A DNA stretch of 24,311 nt from Bodo saltans (lineage: Eukaryota > Euglenozoa > Kinetoplastea > Eubodonida > Bodonidae), in the NCBI GenBank assembly GCA_001460835.1, contig CYKH01001409.1, forward strand, positions 36,015-60,325, given 5' to 3'. The position numbers and the translations under genes were made by a program. Below, one piece after another: positions 1-7,977 of this stretch (its first letter is position 1; every line of letters starts with the position of its first letter). Below the pieces are notes generated by a model that saw only the letters and a program-made list of their open reading frames with translations, ran no database searches and was not told the origin of the DNA.

Positions 1-1836
1 CTTATCGAAACACGACTCGCTGTCGTGGAGTTCTTTACGTACACACCCGCCCTGAACCTTTTTTCGTCCTTCAAGTCCTTTACCGAAGTGACGATCGGTG
101 GACGCATTGAGACATATGTGCAATCACAAAACTTCAAGCTCTGGACACCACATTTAGCAGGGTACACCGTGTTCTTCGTGATCTTTATGATATCGGTGCT
201 GTTGTATTCTTTTGCACTTGTACGAAATGTTCGCAGGGCAGCGCGAGTAGGAGCATTGTGGTCGCAGTGTCTCTTCTCCGGCTGGTTCTTTCTCGATGTC
301 GCCAACGTTCTGATTTTCTACGCCGCCTTCGTTGTGCACATTGTTTGGATCGCACAGAGTGTGTCGACGAATGTACAAGTGTGGTATCCGACGTTGGAGC
401 AACGAGATGCGTATCCGCAAGAGTTGGAGTTTGTTCTCTTTCTCTATCAGATGGAGCAATACTTCAATGCCACCAATACAGTGCTTTGTTTCCTCAAGTT
501 GATCAAGTTTACATCCCTTCACAGTGATGTGAGTGCCGTGATTGGAACGTTGCAGCGGGCCAAAGATACAATGCTAAGCGTCCTGATCATTTTCCTCCTT
601 GTGGTGCTTGCCTATGCTGTTGCCGGCACCATTGTCTTTGGTACGTTTCTCCCAGATGATTACAGCACGGTGACCAAGTCCTTCTCATCACTTCTTCGAC
701 TGCTTGTTGGTGACTTTGATTACGAATCGATGCGCCTGGTCAACGGCGCGATTGCTGGACTATTCTTTTGGAGCTTTGTCATTCTCGCACTATTCCTGAT
801 GCTGAGCTTTATTGTTGGTCTGTTGGCATCTGAGTTCGGTGAGGAGCGTGAGCGTATCGATGAAAGCAAGAAGAGAACGCTGCAACAAGAGGAACACGAC
901 AAGCGACTTCGAGAAGAAGCAGGCGACGCTCATCATCGGCCTCCTTCCCTTTCCACACGATTCAAGTTGTGGTGTAAGGCGCTACGAGCCGCCCCGAAAG
1001 ACACCATCCAAGAGAGATTCGATGTGATACTGTTGTGGATGAGAGCACCCCGCTACATGCGTCGACTGGAGCGAGCTCTCGTAGAGTACACAGCCGCTGA
1101 GGCATCCAAGTTTACTGCCGCCACGGCAGGTCTGGATGCGCGAGTGGTTGCCAAGAAGAGGAAGCAGTTACGCCGTCATCGAGTAACAGCAGAGAGGATG
1201 ATTGACATCGTCACGGAGTATCGCAAGAAGCCGATTCCCCGCTCATTGGTCGCCAATTTTTGGACAAGAGCCACCGCGGAGATGTCGTACGATAAAGAAG
1301 TATGCGACGACAATGCAGATGATGTTGCGTTACAAAGCATGAAAGACGCAGTCGATCATGTCTTGACGGATTTGTTTGGACTCGTCGCTGTTGGTTCCCG
1401 AGATGGCACCCTAGCGAACGCAGAACTTGAGCACTATCGATCTAGTAAGACCCTTTGGAATAGCATTCAAGATACAGCTGCCGCGGCACCTGGGGGTGCT
1501 TCCACAGCTGCTGATGACACGCAGGCAGAGCGCACCGCAGACGGCAACGGGACCTCTGCTACTGAGGGCGAGGGAGCGCAGCGGCGCCAGCAGTATTCAC
1601 TGAATAGCACCGCTGCTGCACATGAAGCACTTCAAGTTCGAGATGCGTTGTTGCACGAAGAACAACTGCAAACACAACTTCGTGCGCTTGATACAATGGT
1701 GTCACGCCTGGAGCTTTGTGTGTTGGAGGCTGTGATTGCCGTCAACCTTGGCCCTGATGCTTTGCGGCAATCAAATGTTCCCTCACCACCGACGGGCCGC
1801 CGTGAGCCCTCTGAGGGGCATCATGCTCCGTTTTAG
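1..1836 (+). CDS. Polycystin-2-like (TRPP) cation channel, 5' end outside window
   Basis: The frame is open from the first base, so the true start and the N-terminal extracellular part lie upstream. Visible hydrophobic segments fall at about 155-222, 268-354, 460-522 and 568-648. A pore helix and filter-like stretch (LLRLLVGDFDY, about 694-726) follows, then a long last membrane helix (about 744-837) ending in SEFGEERE. This order and the G-D-F-D-Y filter region match the C-terminal half of PKD2-type channels, which are non-selective Ca2+-permeable channels often found in ciliary membranes. The cytoplasmic tail after 840 is charged, partly helical, and carries an Ala/Thr-rich low-complexity stretch near 1470-1570. 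No EF-hand is obvious. The family call is firm; ciliary location is inferred from the family. It could instead be one of the many divergent protist polycystin paralogues. Confidence 0.85.
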   Translation, partial: LIETRLAVVEFFTYTPALNLFSSFKSFTEVTIGGRIETYVQSQNFKLWTPHLAGYTVFFVIFMISVLLYSFALVRNVRRAARVGALWSQCLFSGWFFLDVANVLIFYAAFVVHIVWIAQSVSTNVQVWYPTLEQRDAYPQELEFVLFLYQMEQYFNATNTVLCFLKLIKFTSLHSDVSAVIGTLQRAKDTMLSVLIIFLLVVLAYAVAGTIVFGTFLPDDYSTVTKSFSSLLRLLVGDFDYESMRLVNGAIAGLFFWSFVILALFLMLSFIVGLLASEFGEERERIDESKKRTLQQEEHDKRLREEAGDAHHRPPSLSTRFKLWCKALRAAPKDTIQERFDVILLWMRAPRYMRRLERALVEYTAAEASKFTAATAGLDARVVAKKRKQLRRHRVTAERMIDIVTEYRKKPIPRSLVANFWTRATAEMSYDKEVCDDNADDVALQSMKDAVDHVLTDLFGLVAVGSRDGTLANAELEHYRSSKTLWNSIQDTAAAAPGGASTAADDTQAERTADGNGTSATEGEGAQRRQQYSLNSTAAAHEALQVRDALLHEEQLQTQLRALDTMVSRLELCVLEAVIAVNLGPDALRQSNVPSPPTGRREPSEGHHAPF

Positions 1837-1952
1837 TGATTGAAGAGGATCGTGTTTGTTCACTCTCACGTTCGATAGATCATCGTTCCAATACATATTT
1901 TGTTCACACACTGTTCAGTGACGATAAATTTCCCCACACGGTAGGCATTTCG

Positions 1953-1989
1953 ATTTCATTTCATTTGCATTTGTTTTGTCAAAGCATAG
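1953..1989 (+). promoter_or_regulatory. Candidate trans-splice acceptor for the b5 reductase gene
   Basis: A T-rich pyrimidine tract at 1953-1980 is followed by AG at 1983-1984 and 1988-1989, and the first in-frame ATG lies at 2045. This is the expected kinetoplastid spliced-leader addition signal. It leaves a 5' UTR of about 55-60 bases. The 208-base gap 1837-2044 shows no other feature. Confidence 0.5.
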
Positions 1990-2044
1990 TCAAGTTCGGA
2001 AAGGACGAGAGAAATCAAATTTTAGGACAACCTTAAGAGGGAAA

Positions 2045-2941
2045 ATGCTCAGGGCACTTTCACTCCTCGGCGCCAGCGCCTTCATTGGTGGTGCCACACA
2101 CGCTGCGTACGTCAGTGAATCTAGTGCCGCTGCGGTTGCATGCAAACCTGCAGCAAAGAACGAGTGCGCCTTCTCGCCCGATGAGTTCCGTGGCTTCAAG
2201 CTCATCAGCTCTCGGTACGAATCTCACGACACCAGGCGATTCTACTTTGCCCTCGATGGCGACTCCACCATGAATCTTCCTTTCGCATCGTGCGTTGTGT
2301 GCAAGTACACCGATGTCGACGGCAAGGACATTACCCGCCCCTACACCCCCATTAGCGACAACTCCACCAAAGGGCGTTTCGAGCTTCTCATTAAGAAGTA
2401 CCCCAAGTCTAAAATGGGCACCCACATCTTCCAGCTGCGCCAGGGCGAAGAGCTCCTCGTCAAGGGCCCGTTCAAGAAGTTCGACTACTCCGTCAATCAG
2501 TGGTCACACGTCGGCATGATTGCCGGAGGCACTGGCATCGCCCCTATGTTCCAGGTCATCCAGGGCATGCTGCAGAACCCCAAAGATAAGACGAAGATCT
2601 CACTCGTGTACGCGAATAACGCTAGACGCGACATTCTCCTCGCGAATGAGCTTACCGAGTACCAGAAGACCTACCCTAACTTCAACCTCTACATTACCCT
2701 GCTGGAGGTGCCAAAGCGGTGGTTGGGCGGCATTGGCTACATCAATAAGGAGATGGTCGAGGCCTTCATGCCCAAGCCCGGTGAGAAGAATACGAAGATT
2801 CTTGTGTGCGGTCCCCCACCGATGATGAAGGTGATTTCTGGCGACAAGGAGTTCCCCGCAGGTAAGGCACCCATCCAGGGCACCCTATCCGGTCTGCTGA
2901 AGGATATGGGATACACCGAGGCCCAGGTGTTCAAGTACTAG
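2045..2941 (+). CDS. NADH-cytochrome b5 reductase, N-terminally anchored
   Basis: A flavoprotein of 298 residues that would pass electrons from NADH through FAD to cytochrome b5. The start is the first ATG (2045); upstream codons in this frame have no ATG and precede the likely splice site. Residues 1-23 are hydrophobic and Ala/Gly-rich, suggesting a membrane anchor or mitochondrial targeting signal. The FAD-binding RPYTPIS motif starts at R98. The NADH-binding GGTGIAPM is at 161-168 and CGPPPM at 255-260, all in the canonical order. Length and motifs match the b5 reductase family rather than the longer nitrate reductase or P450 reductase families. Third codon positions are strongly biased to C and G, as in the uL13 gene, which suggests high expression. 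A possible functional partner in the same window is the MAPR haem protein at 22394-22858. Confidence 0.93.
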   Translation: MLRALSLLGASAFIGGATHAAYVSESSAAAVACKPAAKNECAFSPDEFRGFKLISSRYESHDTRRFYFALDGDSTMNLPFASCVVCKYTDVDGKDITRPYTPISDNSTKGRFELLIKKYPKSKMGTHIFQLRQGEELLVKGPFKKFDYSVNQWSHVGMIAGGTGIAPMFQVIQGMLQNPKDKTKISLVYANNARRDILLANELTEYQKTYPNFNLYITLLEVPKRWLGGIGYINKEMVEAFMPKPGEKNTKILVCGPPPMMKVISGDKEFPAGKAPIQGTLSGLLKDMGYTEAQVFKY

Positions 2942-3570
2942 GACATTGTGTGGTGTTTGCCCCTTGTCACGTAGAAAACACACTCTGCACGTCGTTGTCA
3001 AACCCCCTTTGCTCCTCTCCCGGTTCCACATTGTACTGTCTGCAGCTGTGCATTCATACTTGTTGTTGTTGTTGCGGTAAGCACCCGTCGTTCGCTCGGC
3101 ATTGAAGTGAAGGCAACTACATGTCTTTTTTTTTCTGTTTTCCTCCCTATGTCTTTGTTGTTTTTATGGGCTCATTTTTTTTCTTTCCTTTTGCTTGGGT
3201 TTCAATTTTGTTGACGCTACCAATGTCGAATTGTAAAACGTGAGGTTTGCCAACAAGAAGAAAAAGTGGTGACAGGGAGTAGTTGTTAGGGCAGTGAAGC
3301 GGTGCAGAAATTTTCTGCTGAGCAAGGAAGTGTGTGTGCGAGATGATGCGGCTGAGTTAACAACTCACAACAACCAACACATTCAAAGTGCTGCTATGAT
3401 GCATGATGTCCTGCACGACTCCATTTTATTGTGCCATTCGTTCTACTGCCTTTTTTTCTCTCTTTTTACAAATTCTCCATACAAAAAAACTCACTTGAGT
3501 GAGTTCAATCGTCATCACACAACACCTTATTTTAAGCAAACTACCAACCACCTCCCACAATCGTCGAAGG
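2942..3570 (+). other. Intergenic region (629 bases), UTRs and T-rich tracts
   Basis: No credible gene. It holds T-rich runs at about 3124-3200 and again at 3441-3467, which could serve polyadenylation of the upstream gene and splicing of the downstream gene. A frame of 175 codons begins at 3294 without support: it runs through UTR-like DNA and overlaps the LOG gene in the wrong frame. No tRNA or snoRNA structure was noticed. Confidence 0.6.
3441..3499 (+). promoter_or_regulatory. Candidate trans-splice acceptor for the LOG-family gene
   Basis: A pyrimidine tract at 3441-3467 (T7 then CTCTCTTTTT) is followed by the first AG at 3498-3499. The gene's ATG is at 3571, which gives a 5' UTR of about 71 bases. 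Confidence 0.55.
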
Positions 3571-4590
3571 ATGTCTGCACCCGTCGACTCTCCATACACC
3601 ATGAAGGATCAGGACAAGGACGCGAAGGCGCTCAAGCCCACGACCAAGTCGTACATGAACAAGCACTTTCTCAAGTCTCACGACGCCCGCATCATCCGTA
3701 TTCTATGCGAGTTCCAGGAGCCCGCACAGCGCCTCAACAAGCACCAGGTGAAGGGAACCATTTTATTCTTTGGCTCTGCTCGCGCGATGCGCAAGGAAGA
3801 CTTCGTCAAGACATACGCTGACATTGAGCGCCAGCACGCCGCTTCATTTGATGAGGCCACCAAGGCCACGTTGTCTGAGAAGCTTGCCGGCTTCAAGCGC
3901 GTGGAGTGGATGTGCGAGTGGGTCGACAAGTCTGAGGAGCTTGCCCGCATCCTCACGCACTGGGCTCTTACCTCAGAAACCCTTCGCAACCAAATGTCTC
4001 GCATTCCGGACTACCTTGACGTGTGCGAGGCGGATGCCCTTGAGAATGGCCAGCCCCTAGTCGTCACCACTGGTGGTGGTCCCGGCATCATGGAGGCCGC
4101 CAACAAAGGTGCCGCCTCTGTCCCAGGCGCCAAGACCATGGGCATGGGTATCTCCCTTCCCTTCGAAAACGGTCTGAACCCTTACGTCTCTGACGGCCTC
4201 GAGTTCGAGTTCCACTATTTCTTTACTCGTAAGTTCTGGATGATGTACAGCGCTCGCGCACTCATTATTGCTCCTGGTGGCTTCGGAACGATGGACGAGC
4301 TGTTCGAGCTGATGACCCTCAAGCAGACCAAGAAGATCCCAGACCTGCCGATTGTGCTGCTCTGCTCCACCTTCTGGAAGACCGTCGTGAATTGGCAAGC
4401 ACTTGCCGACTTCGGCACTGTCTCACAGAAGGAAGTGGACTCACTCATCTTCGCCGACACCCCCGAGGAGGCCCTGACACACATTAAGGCATTCTTCGAG
4501 AAGAACGCTGATGGTGCCAAGTACACCCTTCCCAGCCCTCAGTCGAAGCCTGTTAACCATGGTGACGCCCCTAGCCCACTTAAGGTCTAA
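3571..4590 (+). CDS. LOG/TIGR00730-type Rossmann nucleotide-binding protein ('lysine decarboxylase' family)
   Basis: A protein of 339 residues. The family-defining motifs are present: GGGPGIMEAANKGA at 168-181 and PGGFGTMDE at 235-243, with the conserved Glu at 243. An ILFFGSAR stretch in the first strand of the Rossmann fold is also clear. The family was once named lysine decarboxylase, but characterised members are cytokinin-riboside monophosphate phosphoribohydrolases or related nucleotide monophosphate hydrolases. The exact substrate here is unknown. It is longer than the usual ~200-residue LOG enzyme, with about 70 extra N-terminal residues and an inserted helical part before the GGGPG motif, resembling the long form of the family. 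The ATG at 3571 is chosen because upstream in-frame codons lie around the splice site and lack an ATG. Codon use is strongly C/G-ending. Confidence 0.88.
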   Translation: MSAPVDSPYTMKDQDKDAKALKPTTKSYMNKHFLKSHDARIIRILCEFQEPAQRLNKHQVKGTILFFGSARAMRKEDFVKTYADIERQHAASFDEATKATLSEKLAGFKRVEWMCEWVDKSEELARILTHWALTSETLRNQMSRIPDYLDVCEADALENGQPLVVTTGGGPGIMEAANKGAASVPGAKTMGMGISLPFENGLNPYVSDGLEFEFHYFFTRKFWMMYSARALIIAPGGFGTMDELFELMTLKQTKKIPDLPIVLLCSTFWKTVVNWQALADFGTVSQKEVDSLIFADTPEEALTHIKAFFEKNADGAKYTLPSPQSKPVNHGDAPSPLKV

Positions 4591-4998
4591 AGGCGCGTTT
4601 CCATTCTTTAAAAGGCGGAGGATGACCTCATAGCAGCTTAGTTGCAGCTTGGGGTACAGAGAAGAAGAAGATGTGCACTCTTCCCGAGCAGAGAAATGCA
4701 TCTCTATCAAAACAACAAACACGAAAACAAATTTCGATCTTTTTTTCCTTTTTTTTTTTTGTTTCGGTTATTCTGCGCGACCATTTCCATTTGCGTAAAG
4801 AAACAAACGTGTGGCTTCTGTTTTGGGTGTGTGCCAATGGCGAATAGAGATATTGCGTGATTGGGTCTGATTCGTGTATTTTCTTGCTATCTTTTATGTT
4901 GGTGGAGAGTAATGTGTGTGGGCCGAGGTGCAGTGCCTGTCTTACAGTAAGTAACCCATCACAATACCCCCAAAAGGCCAACACCCACTCATAGGAAT
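4591..4998 (+). other. Intergenic region (408 bases)
   Basis: No gene seen. It contains a long T-rich tract at 4738-4777 and otherwise unremarkable UTR-like sequence. Short frames on both strands lack any protein-like character. Confidence 0.6.
4738..4800 (+). promoter_or_regulatory. Candidate trans-splice acceptor for the 900-residue protein gene
   Basis: A strong pyrimidine tract (T6, CC, then T12) at 4738-4777 is followed by the first AG at 4799-4800. The ATG at 4999 would leave a 5' UTR near 200 bases. A short out-of-frame ATG at 4837 lies in between. Confidence 0.5.
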
Positions 4999-7701
4999 AT
5001 GATCGTTCCCAGCGGCTGTCCTCCCATGGACCCCACTTCCACCACAAAACGGAGGAGGGGAGTCGCCCCTCTCTCCCTCACCTGCCTCACCACCAGCACA
5101 TCAACACCAGCAAGCAAAGATATCGCCTCTCAGCGGAGTCCCACTCCATACTTAGCGGACGATGCCGATTACGCTGCGTTCCGGCAACAAGAAGTCACGT
5201 GGCTGCGTATGATGCATGACCACGTCACAAAAGCTCTTCCCAAGGACGTCTACTTCGATCCCACACTCCGCAAAACGAACGAAGCCGCATTGCTTGCAAT
5301 GGAGGTGGACAAAGCATCCGAGGCGATCATGACGACCCAAGAAGACAAAAGAAGCAGACGAATTGCAAGGAAAGCAACCCTCGGTGCTGAGGGGGTTCAA
5401 GATGAGAGCAGCTTAGCAACCCTCGGTGCTGAGGGGGTTCAAGATGAGAGCAGCTTCCCGACGTCGTCGAGCGTCACCGACTCAAAAACTGATGTGAGCG
5501 CTAAGAAGACTGCTGCCTCACCCACCCCGCCTGTCTCACCAACCGTGTTGTGGGGGAAAGCACTTAACGGTGACATGCTTCGGCGTGTGTTCACCTCCGT
5601 CCAACGATTTCGTGCAAGGGGCGATGAGAAGGCACTTGACCTCGCTGCTCGTGTGATTGATAGAATGTTGTCCCTCCGCAAGCCGAGGATGTTGCGGTGT
5701 CTTCTCCGCAGCTACTTGGACGACGTGATGCTTCTCTTGCAAGTATTGTACCCATCTCTGAGCAAGAGGAGAAGCGGAGGCTTTCCAGAGGCGTTGCTGA
5801 CGTCGGTAGCGACAATCCACAGCACCGCCCAACCAGCGGCGAAAGGTACCACCACCACGCCGTCACCATCTTCCAACGTGCCCTCCACTGTCAAATCTCT
5901 ATCGATAGGCGACACCCCTAGAGTCAAACACGCGGCAATCGGCCTGAGACCTTTCGCCACCCTTTCCAAACTCAGTTGCCACATGGCCACCATTGAAGAC
6001 CTTGTCGATGCAGTAATTCCTCCCTGCGATGACACAACCTTCTGCGGGCTGCAGGAATTCTCTGAGAGGCTCAACGCAATGATGTCCATTGAAATCTGTA
6101 AGTGCCGCTTAATTCCAATTGCCTGTGATGCTCTTCGCACTTCGAATTATACGACCCCGTCATCTTCCCCTCTGGTGAATGTGCCAGAGTTGGGCATCGA
6201 CGACGCGGTCAGAGTGTGGAGCACCCTGCATGAAGCGACCACACGGCTACAGTTGTTTATCAGCAGTCACTGTGAAGGCGACGATGACGATGGCGAAGAT
6301 TCCGCTAGCGACTCGGACACAGCGACGTCGACTGCAAGGGCCCTAGACCTCAAGGAAGACGGAGAGGGCAGCAGTCGAACGGCAGACTCTACCGCGGCGT
6401 GGAAGCCGATGCTGCGTGATGTCGTCAAAGAATCGAAGCTCTTCGGGTCTATTTGTGCCGGCCTCAGTGCTTCCCCCTCATCCCTTCAATCCACACACGG
6501 CGAAGCCACGAGCGGCTACGCAGCCTCTTGGGTACGACGCAAGAGGCTTGCGGCAATGACGCTTCGCACCCTTACTCAAGATAAAGAGACGCTGCACTAC
6601 CTGCAGACAGTGTGTTCACTGTATCCACATGTCTGGGACTACATACTGCCGAGCTTGGTGGACAGTGATTTGTGCTTGAGACAAGAAGTGTATGATTGTG
6701 TGCTGGCGCTGATCTCTAATGTCGAGGGAGATGAAAGCTTTCTCGGGACAAAGATCAAGTGGATTCTGATCAACAGCTTCCAAGATAGAATGCTTGCGTG
6801 CGTGGACATCTCTGCTGAACCGTTGCTCGTAAGCAGCGCTGGATCTGGTTCTCCCACCCGTCGCAGTCGCAACTCTATCAACAACAACGGCTTGGAAAAT
6901 GTACACCTCCAGCAAGTTGCTCCCTTCTCGCGACACAGCTCACAACAAGCCCTCGCACTCATATCCGAACTACTGTACGCTGTTCACGGGGATAAGTGCA
7001 GCAGCAGCAGTTCCTCCTCAGCACAGCAGCCGCAGCAGCCAGTCATCCCCCCAGCAGATATGGAGTCCTACATTACATTCCATAAGTCTGCCATCACGCT
7101 GATTGTGGATCGCTTAGAACATTTCTTCCTCCACACAGCGCAGCAGCCCAACAAACGGCAACGGGATGGAAGTGTCATCCAAAGTGCAACTCATTTGGGT
7201 TTGGGTGTACGAGGGTATCAACCTCTACTGGCAGAATTGCTGCAGCATGTGAGATCTGTAGTGGTCTACACGAAGCGAGAACGCCACCGCTCACAATTTC
7301 CCGAGGTAACGCCAGACACTCGCCGCGGTCTCGCAGATGAGTCGCCAACTTCTGGAAACATTGCCTCGACATCGACATCAGATGCACCTTCGACTTTAAT
7401 AGGAAGGCTGTACGGCACCATTTGCGGAGTGGCCAAGAAGATACACACAACGAGCGCCCAATCTCTCGAACTGTTTGGGGGTGCCCCAGAGAAACTCTCG
7501 TTTCCACTCCTTGAGCGAGTACTGCCTGACGATCTGAAGGAACGGTTGCTGCGAGTGATAGAACGGTGTGTGGAGCCTCCTAGCCCAACGGACGGATCCC
7601 ACCACCACAGGCGACCAAAAAAGAATTTGCTGCACGGCGTCTGCATGGAGCTAAAACTAAGCGTGCCCTCCTTCGAATCCAAGAGAGCAGCTCGAAAATA
7701 G
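4999..7701 (+). CDS. Hypothetical protein, 900 residues, helical repeat-like
   Basis: Not recognised. The first ATG is at 4999; a second in-frame ATG at 5026 (MDPTSTTKRRR) is an equally possible start. No signal peptide or membrane segment is visible. Two long stretches look like packed amphipathic helices: about 5566-5775 (Arg/Leu-rich) and about 6533-6795, where 'LPSLVDSDLCLRQEVYDCVL' resembles a HEAT/ARM-type helix pair. Between them are low-complexity linkers, including an acidic Asp/Glu/Ser run near 6275-6330. A polyserine run followed by Gln/Pro occurs near 7000-7040. A 14-codon unit is duplicated in tandem at 5374-5457. An alpha-solenoid scaffold is a reasonable guess from helix pattern alone, with no family assignment. 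Confidence 0.8.
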   Translation: MIVPSGCPPMDPTSTTKRRRGVAPLSLTCLTTSTSTPASKDIASQRSPTPYLADDADYAAFRQQEVTWLRMMHDHVTKALPKDVYFDPTLRKTNEAALLAMEVDKASEAIMTTQEDKRSRRIARKATLGAEGVQDESSLATLGAEGVQDESSFPTSSSVTDSKTDVSAKKTAASPTPPVSPTVLWGKALNGDMLRRVFTSVQRFRARGDEKALDLAARVIDRMLSLRKPRMLRCLLRSYLDDVMLLLQVLYPSLSKRRSGGFPEALLTSVATIHSTAQPAAKGTTTTPSPSSNVPSTVKSLSIGDTPRVKHAAIGLRPFATLSKLSCHMATIEDLVDAVIPPCDDTTFCGLQEFSERLNAMMSIEICKCRLIPIACDALRTSNYTTPSSSPLVNVPELGIDDAVRVWSTLHEATTRLQLFISSHCEGDDDDGEDSASDSDTATSTARALDLKEDGEGSSRTADSTAAWKPMLRDVVKESKLFGSICAGLSASPSSLQSTHGEATSGYAASWVRRKRLAAMTLRTLTQDKETLHYLQTVCSLYPHVWDYILPSLVDSDLCLRQEVYDCVLALISNVEGDESFLGTKIKWILINSFQDRMLACVDISAEPLLVSSAGSGSPTRRSRNSINNNGLENVHLQQVAPFSRHSSQQALALISELLYAVHGDKCSSSSSSSAQQPQQPVIPPADMESYITFHKSAITLIVDRLEHFFLHTAQQPNKRQRDGSVIQSATHLGLGVRGYQPLLAELLQHVRSVVVYTKRERHRSQFPEVTPDTRRGLADESPTSGNIASTSTSDAPSTLIGRLYGTICGVAKKIHTTSAQSLELFGGAPEKLSFPLLERVLPDDLKERLLRVIERCVEPPSPTDGSHHHRRPKKNLLHGVCMELKLSVPSFESKRAARK
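5374..5457 (+). repeat. Tandem duplication, 42-base unit x2, in frame
   Basis: Units 5374-5415 and 5416-5457 are identical at 41 of 42 positions; only the last base differs (a versus c). The peptide unit is ATLGAEGVQDESS plus L or F. The period is a multiple of three, so the frame is kept. The near identity indicates a recent event. Confidence 0.97.
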
Positions 7702-7728
7702 AAATACAGCTGTGAAAGTGGATGATAA

Positions 7729-7750
7729 ACACACACACACACACACACAC
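7729..7750 (+). repeat. (AC)11 microsatellite
   Basis: Eleven AC dinucleotides run without interruption in the 3' flank just after the stop of the 900-residue protein gene. This is a likely length-polymorphic site. Confidence 0.95.
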
Positions 7751-7840
7751 CTCATAGAAGAGAATAAATTGATGACACGCAATGCGTGTGTGAGTGCAAC
7801 ATCACGCGATGCCCAAAGCGAGTTGTAATGATCCGTGTCA

Positions 7841-7863
7841 CTTCTTTTTGTCTTTCGACGCAG
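7841..7863 (+). promoter_or_regulatory. Trans-splice acceptor for the large WD gene
   Basis: CTTCTTTTTGTCTTTCGACG followed by CAG at 7861-7863 is a textbook polypyrimidine tract plus AG acceptor. The gene's ATG is at 7978, so the 5' UTR would be about 114 bases. Confidence 0.65.
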
Positions 7864-7977
7864 TTAGGGGACAAATAGGCAACTTTCTTGACAATTCTAG
7901 AGGTTTAGCAGAATCACTTCGAACGGTGTGCGAACTCAGTAGACGCACACAGCAGACAAAATACACATCACTAACAT

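Noticed and set aside
3294-3821. 175-codon plus-strand frame overlapping the LOG gene
   Set aside because: Its first part is UTR-like T-rich DNA and its second part is the LOG gene read in the wrong frame.
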